From an uncultured Clostridia bacterium (GTDB lineage: Bacteria; Bacillota; Clostridia; Oscillospirales; Acutalibacteraceae): a stretch of 9,160 nt of DNA. Positions 1-6,411 of the stretch are shown here, one piece after another; the stretch's first letter is position 1, and each line of letters opens with the position of its first letter. A program made the translations under genes and the position numbers. The notes beneath the pieces are model-generated. The model had not been told where the DNA came from. It was given only the letters and a program-made list of their open reading frames with translations, and searched no databases. The stretch covers positions 1 through 9,160 of the forward strand of contig CAMJYS010000027.1 of the NCBI GenBank assembly GCA_946410005.1, read 5' to 3'.

Positions 1-313
1 TATTTTTTTCGCATATACAAACTATTCCTTGCGGAGCATCTGTATCGGAAATTATATTCATTAAACTTTCGCTGACCATAAAACTTTTTTGAGACTTCGA
101 AATAATCTTTTCTAAAATGTTTTTAGATTTTTCGAAACATTTTTTCGTATAAAAAGTTTCTTTCAAAACCACAGAATTATTTAAAGCATCCTCGCAAAGA
201 CGAATTCCTTCTATCAAAAAACAATTTTCTTGATTTCTGAATTTAGAAGACGTCATAACCTTTTTTGCGTACTTTATATGTACATTTTCTTTGCTTGATA
301 TCAAGTTATCCAT
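1..313 (-). CDS. TrmH/SpoU-family RNA 2'-O-methyltransferase, N-terminal part (partial)
   Basis: This is the first 104 codons of a gene that runs off the left edge of the window. The translation begins MDNLISSKENVHIKYAKKV and carries the substrate-binding domain pattern of TrmH/SpoU-type 23S rRNA ribose methyltransferases: FRNQENCFLIEGIRLCEDAL at about residues 29-48, and TDAPQGIVCICE at about 91-102, matching the family's FxxEGxxxxxxA and TPQGI motifs. The SAM-binding knotted catalytic domain would lie outside the window; full-length relatives are about 250-270 aa. The ATG has a good AGAGGA ribosome binding site and overlaps the end of the upstream acetyltransferase gene by 8 nt (ATGGATAA), so the two are probably translationally coupled. 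Placement after infC-rpmI-rplT is common for this methyltransferase in Clostridia and Bacilli (family knowledge). The exact rRNA target cannot be told. Confidence 0.85.
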   Translation of the reverse strand, partial: MDNLISSKENVHIKYAKKVMTSSKFRNQENCFLIEGIRLCEDALNNSVVLKETFYTKKCFEKSKNILEKIISKSQKSFMVSESLMNIISDTDAPQGIVCICEKN

Positions 314-878
314 CGTTTTCCTCTTTAAACTCGTTTTCTAAAATTGAATATATAGCAACATCGCACCATTTATTTGAATTTGTTTTTTCGCTATTCCTTA
401 ATATACCTTCTTTTTTCATTCCGCACTTAGCCATTACTTTTCCGGAAGCCGGATTGTTTATATCATGTTTTGCTTGAATGCGATGAAAACCTACTTTTTG
501 AAACAAATATTCTAAAACGCTGTTCAAAGCTTCTGTCATAATACCCTTATTCCAAAATTTTTTCGATAAAACATATCCAATTTCGCAGCAATCAGTTTTT
601 TCAATCAAGTCCCCTACGTCTATTCCGCCTATTACTTCGCCACTATCTTTTAATGTTATACACCATCTATAAACTTTTCTATCGTTATATTCATTCACCC
701 ATTTTGCAACAATTTCTTTCGTTTCGTCTATTGTTTCGTGAGCTTTCCAGCCAAGATATTTAACGTTTTCAGGGTTTTTAGCCCAGTTTTCGAACACTTC
801 TTTACTATCTTCTTTTTTAAATTTTCTAAGTAAAAGACGAGAAGTTGTAATATTATTTGTACCAATATGGTTAAGCAT
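306..878 (-). CDS. GNAT-family N-acetyltransferase, RimJ/RimL type
   Basis: A 190-aa single-domain acetyltransferase that would transfer acetyl from acetyl-CoA to an amine, in the cytoplasm. It has the layout of the RimJ/RimL branch: an N-terminal TSRLLLRKF strand (residues 12-20), a central GEVIGGIDVGD strand (80-90), the acetyl-CoA motif A EIGYVLSKKFWNKGIMTEAL (99-118) and the motif B region NNPASGKVMAKCGMKKEG (141-158). Length is normal for the family. The ATG start is set by a perfect GGAGGT at 885-890, 6 nt upstream. It lies between rplT and the rRNA methyltransferase and overlaps the latter by 8 nt. Ribosomal neighbours make a ribosomal protein or translation-related substrate plausible, but GNAT enzymes are diverse and the substrate is unknown. 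An intrinsic terminator ends only 7 nt upstream of its ribosome binding site, so expression may depend on readthrough. Confidence 0.88.
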   Translation of the reverse strand: MLNHIGTNNITTSRLLLRKFKKEDSKEVFENWAKNPENVKYLGWKAHETIDETKEIVAKWVNEYNDRKVYRWCITLKDSGEVIGGIDVGDLIEKTDCCEIGYVLSKKFWNKGIMTEALNSVLEYLFQKVGFHRIQAKHDINNPASGKVMAKCGMKKEGILRNSEKTNSNKWCDVAIYSILENEFKEENDG

Positions 879-897
879 TTAAATACCTCCAATTAAT

Positions 898-937
898 AAA
901 AAATTTACGCCCGAAAATACAAATATCACGGACGTAA
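898..937 (-). terminator. Intrinsic terminator after rplT
   Basis: On the minus strand TTACGTCCG (937-929) pairs with CGGGCGTAA (913-905), a 9-bp stem with one G-U pair and a 15-nt loop, followed by A and six Ts (903-898). It starts 16 nt after the rplT stop and should end the infC-rpmI-rplT transcript. The long loop suggests incomplete termination, leaving some readthrough for the acetyltransferase and methyltransferase genes, for which I see no convincing promoter. Confidence 0.75.
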
Positions 938-953
938 TAAGTATAAAATTAAA

Positions 954-1298
954 TTACTTAACTTTGCTGACGAGATTTGAAAAACTTTCTGGATCAGCAA
1001 TTGCTATTTCGGAAAGCATTTTTCTATTTAAAATTATTCCTGATTTTTTCAAACCATTCATAAATTTAGAATATGTTGTTCCGTTTGAACGGCATGCCGC
1101 CGAAATACGAGTAATCCAAAGTTTTCTGAAATCTCTCTTCTTTTGACGTCTGCCGATATAAGCATAGTTTCCTGATTTCATTACGGCTTGTTTAGCCATT
1201 TTAAAATGTTTACTCTTTGCTCCCCAATACCCTTTTGCTAATTTAAGTACTTTTTTTCTTCTATTTCTTGTTGTAACTGCGCATTTTATACGTGCCAT
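954..1298 (-). CDS. rplT: 50S ribosomal protein L20
   Basis: A 114-aa basic protein that matches L20 along its length, beginning [16 protein letters not shown] and containing the family blocks [20 protein letters not shown] (residues 19-38), [18 protein letters not shown] (46-63), [11 protein letters not shown] (63-73) and [17 protein letters not shown] (90-106). L20 binds 23S rRNA early in large-subunit assembly; in E. coli and B. subtilis it also represses its own operon by binding leader RNA. The ATG has GGAGGT 8 nt upstream. It is the last gene of the infC-rpmI-rplT operon, 28 nt after rpmI, and is followed by an intrinsic terminator. The N-terminal half is basic as expected for rRNA binding. 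Nothing looks truncated. Confidence 0.98.
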   Translation of the reverse strand: MARIKCAVTTRNRRKKVLKLAKGYWGAKSKHFKMAKQAVMKSGNYAYIGRRQKKRDFRKLWITRISAACRSNGTTYSKFMNGLKKSGIILNRKMLSEIAIADPESFSNLVSKVK

Positions 1299-1326
1299 TT
1301 AAATTTACCTCCATTATATTTCTTAA

Positions 1327-1527
1327 TTAAAATTTGTACGGAATTAAGCTTTCGATTTGCATAGCGTTTGTTTTATCAACCACTGCAATACTTCTCAAAT
1401 TTCTTTTTCTCTTTCTTGTTTTTTTGTTGAGTATGTGGCTCTTGTTTGCATGAGCTCTCAAAATTTTTCCTGAACCTGTTACTTTAAAGCGCTTTTTTGC
1501 GCCACTATGTGTTTTTATTTTGTACAT
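1327..1527 (-). CDS. rpmI: 50S ribosomal protein L35
   Basis: A 66-aa, very basic protein with the L35 signature [18 protein letters not shown] (residues 5-22) and the [11 protein letters not shown] block (35-45); length is typical. It is a structural protein of the large ribosomal subunit. The ATG at 1527 is the only reasonable start because an in-frame TGA lies a few codons upstream and the L35 N-terminus aligns there. Unlike its neighbours it lacks a clear Shine-Dalgarno: only a weak GAAGA precedes it. It is separated from infC by a 126-nt region with inverted repeats, one of which can pair with the start codon. In known bacteria L20 represses rpmI translation through structured leader RNA, and the arrangement here would fit that, which is my inference. 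Confidence 0.97.
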   Translation of the reverse strand: MYKIKTHSGAKKRFKVTGSGKILRAHANKSHILNKKTRKRKRNLRSIAVVDKTNAMQIESLIPYKF

Positions 1528-1568
1528 AAATCTTCGGGAAACTCAGTTTGAATTCAAACCGGATTTAT
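1526..1568 (-). promoter_or_regulatory. Putative translational operator: stem burying the rpmI start codon
   Basis: In the mRNA, AUAAAUC (1568-1562) is perfectly complementary to GAUUUAU (1532-1526), which contains the first two bases of the rpmI ATG. Directly inside it, CGGTTTG (1561-1555) pairs with CAAACTG (1550-1544) across an AATT loop, so the two helices abut and could stack. A GGGA/TCCC pairing nearby could compete. No strong Shine-Dalgarno exists here. Together this suggests regulated initiation of L35, perhaps by L20, as known for other bacteria. The structure is seen; the role is inferred. Confidence 0.45.
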
Positions 1569-1601
1569 CCCTTTCACTACCTTTCTAAAAAATTTAAATT
1601 G

Positions 1602-1626
1602 AATCAATTTTTGTTTTAAATTGATT
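1602..1626 (-). repeat. AT-only-rich inverted repeat in the infC-rpmI spacer
   Basis: AATCAATTT (1626-1618) and AAATTGATT (1610-1602) form a perfect 9-bp stem with a 7-nt loop. The next bases, CAATTT, can alternatively pair with AAATTG, so two exclusive hairpins are possible. A T-run follows only after about 10 nt, so it is a weak terminator at best. It may be a processing or regulatory element between infC and rpmI. Confidence 0.4.
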
Positions 1627-1653
1627 TAGGATTTTCTGCCAGAATTGTCTGTT

Positions 1654-2190
1654 TTATGCTTTTTCTGACTTGTTTTTTGCAGCCTTCGGAGCTAAAAACA
1701 TTAGCATACTTCTTCCATCTAATTTAGCCGGTCTTTCTACGCTTGCAAATTCTGAACAAGCTTCTGCAAATTTGGACATAATATCATATCCTATTTCAGG
1801 ATGACCCGCTTCTCTTCCTCTGAATCTTATTGAAACTTTTATTTTATCGCCACTTTTTGCGAATCTTTCAACATGACCAACCTTAGTTTCGAAATCATGC
1901 TTATCAATATTCAAAGAAAGTCTAACTTCTTTTACGTCAAAAGTACGTTGATTCTTCCTAGATTCTTTTTCTCTCTTGGACACTTCAAATTTATACTTTC
2001 CATAGTCCATAATTTTACAAACCGGCGGAACAGCTTTTGCAGCTATTTTAACTAAATCCAAACCCGCTTGCTCAGCCATTGACTTTGCTTTTGAATTTGA
2101 AACCAATCCTATCTGAGAACCATCAGCACCGACAAGTCTTATCTCTGCATCTCTGATTTCGTCATTGATTTGAAGTTCTTTATTGCTAAT
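1654..2190 (-). CDS. infC: Translation initiation factor IF-3, with ATT start codon
   Basis: IF-3 binds the 30S subunit, prevents premature 50S joining and checks the initiator tRNA-start codon pairing. The protein shows the N-terminal domain starting SNKELQINDEIRDAEIRLVG, the linker signature KIMDYGKYKFEVSKREKE and the C-terminal domain KEVRLSLNIDKHDFETK...IRFRGREAGHPE...GRSMLMFLAPK. I set the start at ATT (2190-2188): a GGAGGT lies exactly 8 nt upstream (2199-2204), and from there the protein is 178 aa and begins where family members begin. An ATG at 2238 would add 16 residues (FKKLLLFKISWRC...) encoded by a leader hairpin and the Shine-Dalgarno itself, so it is not credible. ATT starts are a known infC feature that lets IF-3 limit its own synthesis. 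It is the first gene of the infC-rpmI-rplT operon. Confidence 0.95.
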   Translation of the reverse strand: MSNKELQINDEIRDAEIRLVGADGSQIGLVSNSKAKSMAEQAGLDLVKIAAKAVPPVCKIMDYGKYKFEVSKREKESRKNQRTFDVKEVRLSLNIDKHDFETKVGHVERFAKSGDKIKVSIRFRGREAGHPEIGYDIMSKFAEACSEFASVERPAKLDGRSMLMFLAPKAAKNKSEKA

Positions 2191-2198
2191 ATTCAAGC

Positions 2199-2204
2199 AC
2201 CTCC
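2199..2204 (-). promoter_or_regulatory. Shine-Dalgarno that fixes the infC ATT start
   Basis: GGAGGT on the minus strand, with 8 nt (GCTTGAAT) to the ATT at 2190. The only other nearby in-frame candidate, TTG at 2196-2194, is just 2 nt away and too close to be used. Confidence 0.85.
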
Positions 2205-2211
2205 ACGAAAT

Positions 2212-2235
2212 TTTAAAAAGCAATAGCTTTTTAAA
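2212..2235 (-). promoter_or_regulatory. Perfect hairpin just upstream of the infC ribosome binding site
   Basis: TTTAAAAAGC (2235-2226) and GCTTTTTAAA (2221-2212) form a perfect 10-bp stem with a TATT loop. It begins right after the T-run of the leader terminator and ends 7 nt before the GGAGGT of infC. No T-run follows, so it is not a terminator. It could protect the 5' end of the mRNA or affect ribosome access. Confidence 0.55.
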
Positions 2236-2236
2236 C

Positions 2237-2270
2237 AAAAAATTGTACGAGCAAAAATTTGCTCATACAA
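2237..2270 (-). terminator. infC leader terminator (attenuator)
   Basis: TTGTATGAGCAAA (2270-2258) pairs with TTTGCTCGTACAA (2255-2243) over 13 positions, with one G-U pair and a very short loop, and six Ts follow (2242-2237). It lies between the infC promoter and the infC start, so it is an attenuator in the leader and would stop transcription before the ribosomal genes. The L20 leader of B. subtilis is a known precedent. It would also act on transcripts entering from the upstream glycosyltransferase operon. Confidence 0.85.
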
Positions 2271-2345
2271 TAAATATCCATTATAACTTACAGTCATAAA
2301 ATTTATTGACCCTAACGATAAACTCATTAAAGGTGAAAGCAAATC
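2256..2345 (-). promoter_or_regulatory. infC leader with possible antiterminator pairing
   Basis: The mRNA leader runs from about 2363 to 2191. Early in it, GATTTGCTT (2345-2337) is complementary, counting two G-U pairs, to GAGCAAATT (2264-2256), which is the core of the terminator's 5' arm and loop. Pairing of these would break the terminator, giving a simple on/off switch. A small hairpin, GTCA(A)TAA...TTATGAC, at roughly 2312-2295 lies in between. I could not match a known leader family by eye, so L20, IF-3 or another ligand as the signal is inference. Confidence 0.4.
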
Positions 2346-2369
2346 AGCTCTACTTCATTTTCATAAACA

Positions 2370-2398
2370 ATTTTATAACATATAGTTTTTTTTGTCAA
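2370..2398 (-). promoter_or_regulatory. Sigma-A type promoter of the infC operon
   Basis: TTGACA (2398-2393), a 17-nt spacer containing an A-run, and TAAAAT (2375-2370). The -35 is a consensus hexamer and the spacing is optimal. Transcription should start near 2363, giving a leader of about 170 nt before the infC ATT. The -35 starts 7 bp after the stop codon of the preceding glycosyltransferase gene. Confidence 0.85.
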
Positions 2399-2404
2399 GC
2401 GTTT

Positions 2405-3850
2405 TTACGATACTTTTTTGAATTTGAATTTTTGAGCATCGGTTCCATTGAATGACCAACATTGAATATTGGTACCAGCTTCTTTTTTAGCTTTCGATAC
2501 ATCTACACATTTTTGATTACATTTTGATATAATAGACCATCCGTCATTTTGCTTTTTAAAAACAAACCATTTTTGCGAATCCGTTCCATTTTTTGAATGT
2601 TCGTCTACATTTGTTCCGTCGTCTTTTTTGGCTCCGGATACATTCAAAAGCTTGTCAGTTTCTAACGACTTAATCTCATAGTATCCATCTTTGATATATG
2701 TAACTTTAAAAAGTTGATTTCCGTTAATCTTTTTGTCAATCAATTTTACATTTAAACTCGAGCGATTTATATTTTTTAGGTCTACACCCAAAACCTTATT
2801 ACTATCAAGCAAACTTTCGATTGTATAAATACCATCTTTAACAGTATATTTTTCTTTTATTTCTTCAAAACACTCGGTTTTCTTTGCGTGGTCCCACCAA
2901 AGATTAAACAACGGAGCTTTTTGATCTTTCCACGGCTTATGCACGAAATGAATGACAGTTGGATCGTTAGCCGCGTTTACCATTTCTTCTTTAGAATATG
3001 CGGTTTTGGGATTTAAACTACATATGTATTTTTCTGCCGTTTTTTTTGTAGCATGCCTATTAAATATACAATATTTCGGATCAAGCTTACACACTTTGTC
3101 TTTACATACTATGTTTATAACCGTTTGATCATGTTGCTTTAATTTATCGTTATTTTCTTCAATGAAATCACTGAATTTTTTGACCATATCATCTTTTCTT
3201 AATTCTTTTAAATTTACAACCATAACGCCTGCGCATATATAATTTGGCGTTTCAACTCCAAAATCTTCTCCAAACCTCCAAGCGTTATCCAAAAAGCCCT
3301 TAAAATAATAGTTTTTCATATCAACATTAAACATTTCATTCAAATCTTTAAAAATCAGTGTATCTCCGTCCATCCAAATTATTTTATCTACATTAGGAAG
3401 TAAGTCCGGTAAAGAGAGTCTATAATATGTTGGGGTAGTAACATGGCCTTGTTTAACATTCTTGTATTTATTTTCCATATCTATAAAATTAATAACACAA
3501 TTTGAGTACTTGGCACTTAGTGACTGCAACGTTTTTTTACTTTTTTCACTAAAATCGCCAGGATGCATTATGTAGTAAACATACTTAGAATCTTTATTTT
3601 TGTTTTCTAACATCGATGTCATTGAAACTAACGTTGGATATAAATAATTTTCGTCTAATGCCATAGCAATACTGATGGCATCCGAGTATTCATCAGTTTT
3701 TGAATCTTTATCCGAGTCTAGATTAATTAGCGATTCTTTGCCTGAACTACCAAAATTTGTTGTATCAGTTACAGCCTTAGATATATCACAAAAAATATTA
3801 ACCAAACATAAAACCATTAAAATAAGTCTTAATCTCGCTAATTTTCTCAT
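2405..3850 (-). CDS. Secreted GT8 glycosyltransferase with C-terminal ricin-type lectin domain
   Basis: 481 aa. Order: signal peptide MRKLARLRLILMVLCL... with a likely cut after SKA (about residue 26), a Ser/Asp/Lys-rich linker (27-58), a GT8 catalytic domain (about 59-335) and a ricin-B-like lectin domain (about 340-481). GT8 features: AMALDENYLYPT (62-73), TTPTYYRLSLPDLLP (138-152), the metal/nucleotide-sugar motif WMDGDTLIF with DGD at 161-163, YICAGVMVVNL (204-214), HDQTVIN (240-246) and HFVHKPW (301-307). The lectin part has three repeats ending in QLF, QKW and QKF, the QxW-type mark of the fold. GT8 enzymes are retaining transferases that use nucleotide sugars; donor and acceptor are unknown. 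Start: ATG at 3850 has GGAG 8 nt upstream; the GTG at 3859 overlaps that site. Last gene of the four-gene operon, 23 nt after its GT8 neighbour; no terminator follows. Confidence 0.88.
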   Translation of the reverse strand: MRKLARLRLILMVLCLVNIFCDISKAVTDTTNFGSSGKESLINLDSDKDSKTDEYSDAISIAMALDENYLYPTLVSMTSMLENKNKDSKYVYYIMHPGDFSEKSKKTLQSLSAKYSNCVINFIDMENKYKNVKQGHVTTPTYYRLSLPDLLPNVDKIIWMDGDTLIFKDLNEMFNVDMKNYYFKGFLDNAWRFGEDFGVETPNYICAGVMVVNLKELRKDDMVKKFSDFIEENNDKLKQHDQTVINIVCKDKVCKLDPKYCIFNRHATKKTAEKYICSLNPKTAYSKEEMVNAANDPTVIHFVHKPWKDQKAPLFNLWWDHAKKTECFEEIKEKYTVKDGIYTIESLLDSNKVLGVDLKNINRSSLNVKLIDKKINGNQLFKVTYIKDGYYEIKSLETDKLLNVSGAKKDDGTNVDEHSKNGTDSQKWFVFKKQNDGWSIISKCNQKCVDVSKAKKEAGTNIQCWSFNGTDAQKFKFKKVS

Positions 3851-3858
3851 AACTAACA

Positions 3859-3865
3859 CTCCTCT
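3859..3865 (-). promoter_or_regulatory. Shine-Dalgarno that sets the start of the GT8-lectin gene
   Basis: AGAGGAG on the minus strand, 8 nt before the ATG at 3850. The longer reading frame from a GTG at 3859 would begin inside this site and add MLV in front of the signal peptide, so the ATG is preferred. Confidence 0.8.
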
Positions 3866-3873
3866 TTTTTTAT

Positions 3874-4842
3874 TTAAAAATTACTTCCAAAAGCCACAAT
3901 TTGATCGTAAAAATCAGATTTCTTTGCATATTCCCACCATACTTCCGCAAATGGTACTTCAAGATTTTTCCATGGCTTTCTAACGCAATGAACAATAGTC
4001 GGATTATTAAACGCGTTCTTCATTTCTTCTTTGGAATATTTTTTACTCGAAGGTACATACTTTTCTGGATATTCCATTGCCTCTTCTTCGTTATTAAAAT
4101 CATTAAATATACCAAATTTTGCTGGCAAAACACCAATTCTATCTATATACATTGCGTTTATTACAGTCTGATCATGCGCTGAAATTTTATCATTATTTTC
4201 ATTAATAAACTTATTGCATTCTTCAACAGCATTACAATTTCTAAGCTCTTTTAAATTAATGAGCATTACACCAGCGCATATGTAATTATCTGTCTTTAAA
4301 CTCAATTTATCCATTTCAGGAAGATGCCATTTATAGTCTAAAAATCCTTTATAACAATATTCTTTCATATCCAAATTAAACATTTCACTTAAGTCTTTAA
4401 AAATTAAAGTGTCGCCGTCCATCCAAATTATTTTATCTAAATCCGGTAACAAATCTGGTAAAGAAAGTCTATAATAAGTAGGGGTTGTTATATGACCTTT
4501 ATCATAAGCATTTTTATACTTATCCGACATATCTATAAGATTTATATTACAGCCACTATACTTATTCTCTAACGATTTTAATTTAACTTTACTTTCATCG
4601 CTAAATTCACCGGGATGCATTATATAAAATTTATAATATGAATTTCTGTTTTTATTTTCCATCATCGACTTTATAGACACTATTGTCGGATACAAATATC
4701 CATCATCAAGCGCCATTGCTATTGGAACGTGACTTTTCTTTAAAAATTTAAATGCAAAAAGCGAAAAAGCTAAAACCAAAATCGACAATCCAGCCAGAAT
4801 TATTTTTTTATCCTTAAACTTAGAAACAATAGAATTTGCCAT
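3874..4842 (-). CDS. Membrane-anchored GT8 glycosyltransferase
   Basis: 322 aa. A basic N-terminus (KFKDKK, residues 8-13) is followed by one membrane segment (about 14-31) and a GT8 domain starting AMALDDGYLYPT (42-53). It has HITTPTYYRLSLPDLLP, WMDGDTLIF with DGD at 142-144, YICAGVMLINL, HDQTVIN and HCVRKPW (285-291). These are the donor-binding and metal-binding landmarks of GT8 retaining transferases. No lectin domain: the protein ends soon after the WWEYAKK helix. Topology is likely N-in with the catalytic domain outside, but charges on the two sides of the membrane segment (KFKDKK versus KFLKK) are nearly even, so this is less sure than for its neighbours. The gene begins 5 nt after the stop of the Stealth gene and has no clear Shine-Dalgarno, which suggests translational coupling. 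It is closely related to the GT8 gene at 6412-7389. Confidence 0.87.
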   Translation of the reverse strand: MANSIVSKFKDKKIILAGLSILVLAFSLFAFKFLKKSHVPIAMALDDGYLYPTIVSIKSMMENKNRNSYYKFYIMHPGEFSDESKVKLKSLENKYSGCNINLIDMSDKYKNAYDKGHITTPTYYRLSLPDLLPDLDKIIWMDGDTLIFKDLSEMFNLDMKEYCYKGFLDYKWHLPEMDKLSLKTDNYICAGVMLINLKELRNCNAVEECNKFINENNDKISAHDQTVINAMYIDRIGVLPAKFGIFNDFNNEEEAMEYPEKYVPSSKKYSKEEMKNAFNNPTIVHCVRKPWKNLEVPFAEVWWEYAKKSDFYDQIVAFGSNF

Positions 4843-4847
4843 TAAAA

Positions 4848-6377
4848 TTAACCAACTTTCACAAACCTAAATTTTTGAGCATTCGTACCATTCGGTTCCC
4901 AACACCTTATATTTGAACCGTTCTTAGGATTACCGTTTTCTATATCAGCACAAAGATGATTACACTTTGAAACTAAATAAAAATATTCTTCGCCGTTTAC
5001 CTTATCTGCCGATATAAAATACCATTTTTGTGCGTTTGTATTATTACCACTATATTGCCAAATATTCGTTCCCATAGAACTATTCGCAAAAGCCACATCC
5101 AATTTTTTGCCGGAACACTTAGGGGTAATTGTATACTCGCCATCTGAGTTACAACTTACTTCAAACTTTTGAGAATCCGATGAATTTTTATCATTAATCT
5201 CTATATTAGCTCCGTCGTCTTGATTTCCGCCAGCTACACTCAAAACTTTATTTTTAGACAAAGCGCTTTCTATAACATACGTTCCGTTTGGAACATCTTG
5301 TTTTTCATATAATGAACGTTTTGGGAATAATTTATTCATTATCACGCGAGCAAGCGCAAACTCTTGATTTGTGTACGACAACGCTCCTGTATTTATACAA
5401 AAAAGTGGAACGTTGAAATTAGCATTGCCAACACCTTTTAAATCCACATAACTTCCAGATACCGAATTTCTCTTTCTGTACCATTTATTAAGCGCATAAA
5501 AACTATAAAAAGATTGATGTTGCATATCATAATAACTTCTTTTCTTTTCTTTCAACATGATATTTGCATACTTATATCTTTTTTCTACTATATCATGTAT
5601 CTCTTTTAAATCGCTTAAATTTTCTCCGAGTGCGTTATGATGTGAATAGACCAAATCAATTGGCAACAATATTCTTCTATTTCTTAAAACATCGCCTAAA
5701 AATGAATACGTAGTTAATTTATGATACAAAAACATATCTCCGGAATGAGAAAATTCCGTTCCAATTCTTTTGCTCATCTTATTTCTTAATGCTCTTATAC
5801 CGGCAAGACGGTTGTACCCCACTTTACTATTATGAATGATGTACGGAACCACTCTTTTATTTTTCACATAGAAAAAGTCAGACTTTTTTAAAGTCTTTCC
5901 AACAAAATAGTCATCGTTAAAATAGATAAAATTCTCAGAGACTCCAAATCTTCTAAGATTATGTAAATTAAACTCAAACGTAATTGAATTTGCACTATCA
6001 AACCCAAGAAAATCTTTGTCCTTGATATAAACTACCTTATCTTTTATTTCGTTCGGCTCTTTAAAATATCTAACTTTTTCATTTGGCATTAAAATATGTA
6101 TTTTTCTAATCCACGGTATATTCTTTAAAATAGATCTGCAAGCATATCTTAGCTCGCAATTATCTTCGTCTTTTTTTACTTGTGGTATTCCTTCTCGTTT
6201 TAAGTTAGGATCTGTTAAATCGATATATTTTATAACAACATCAATCGGCTCTTTCGACAAAATTTCCGCATCACTTTTTTGGCCGTTAACAACACATGGC
6301 ATAACCAATATGTTTAAAATTATTACAAATAGGTAACGCACTAAAACCGTCCACTTGCTAAATTTTATTTTTTCCAA
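4848..6377 (-). CDS. Stealth-family sugar-phosphate transferase with C-terminal ricin-type lectin domain
   Basis: 509 aa. A signal-peptide-like N-terminus (hydrophobic run 9-30, possible cut after VNG at 30-32) precedes a Stealth domain: CR1-like IDVVIKYIDLTDP (45-57), CR2-like ELRYACRSILKNIPWIRKI (75-93) and SENFIYFNDDYFVGK (147-161), a histidine-bearing YSHHNALGE (244-252), and CR4-like FCINTGAL...LFPKRSLYE (326-358). Known Stealth proteins transfer hexose-1-phosphate in making phosphodiester-linked polysaccharides, and include bacterial capsule polymerases and the animal GlcNAc-1-phosphotransferase. Residues 364-509 form a ricin-B-like module with repeats ending in QKF, QKW and QKF and a KCNHLC/RCW segment close to that of the GT8-lectin protein. 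The TTG start at 6377 has AGGAG 11 nt upstream, and an in-frame TGA lies just before it. Second gene of the operon, 34 nt after the first. The usual second D of the CR4 'ND' pair appears as T (INT); substrate unknown. Confidence 0.86.
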   Translation of the reverse strand: MEKIKFSKWTVLVRYLFVIILNILVMPCVVNGQKSDAEILSKEPIDVVIKYIDLTDPNLKREGIPQVKKDEDNCELRYACRSILKNIPWIRKIHILMPNEKVRYFKEPNEIKDKVVYIKDKDFLGFDSANSITFEFNLHNLRRFGVSENFIYFNDDYFVGKTLKKSDFFYVKNKRVVPYIIHNSKVGYNRLAGIRALRNKMSKRIGTEFSHSGDMFLYHKLTTYSFLGDVLRNRRILLPIDLVYSHHNALGENLSDLKEIHDIVEKRYKYANIMLKEKKRSYYDMQHQSFYSFYALNKWYRKRNSVSGSYVDLKGVGNANFNVPLFCINTGALSYTNQEFALARVIMNKLFPKRSLYEKQDVPNGTYVIESALSKNKVLSVAGGNQDDGANIEINDKNSSDSQKFEVSCNSDGEYTITPKCSGKKLDVAFANSSMGTNIWQYSGNNTNAQKWYFISADKVNGEEYFYLVSKCNHLCADIENGNPKNGSNIRCWEPNGTNAQKFRFVKVG

Positions 6378-6411
6378 TTTTCAAACATCTCCTAAATCAA
6401 AATTTTATAGT

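Noticed and set aside
265..477. Plus-strand open frame over the acetyltransferase gene, and similar plus-strand frames at 964-1146, 1873-2055, 3675-3983, 3901-4182, 7655-7891 and 8365-8559
   Set aside because: All lie antisense to well-recognised genes, have no family resemblance and no convincing ribosome binding sites.
1587..1626. Intrinsic terminator between infC and rpmI
   Set aside because: The stem is almost entirely A-T and the T-run starts about 10 nt after it, so strong termination is unlikely. Kept only as an inverted repeat.
2191..2238. Longer N-terminus of IF-3 from ATG 2238
   Set aside because: It would translate the leader hairpin and the Shine-Dalgarno, and no IF-3 family resemblance exists before the ATT.
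2346..2365. Leader peptide ATGAAAATGAAGTAG at the start of the infC leader
   Set aside because: It begins at or next to the expected transcription start with no ribosome binding site and encodes only four residues.
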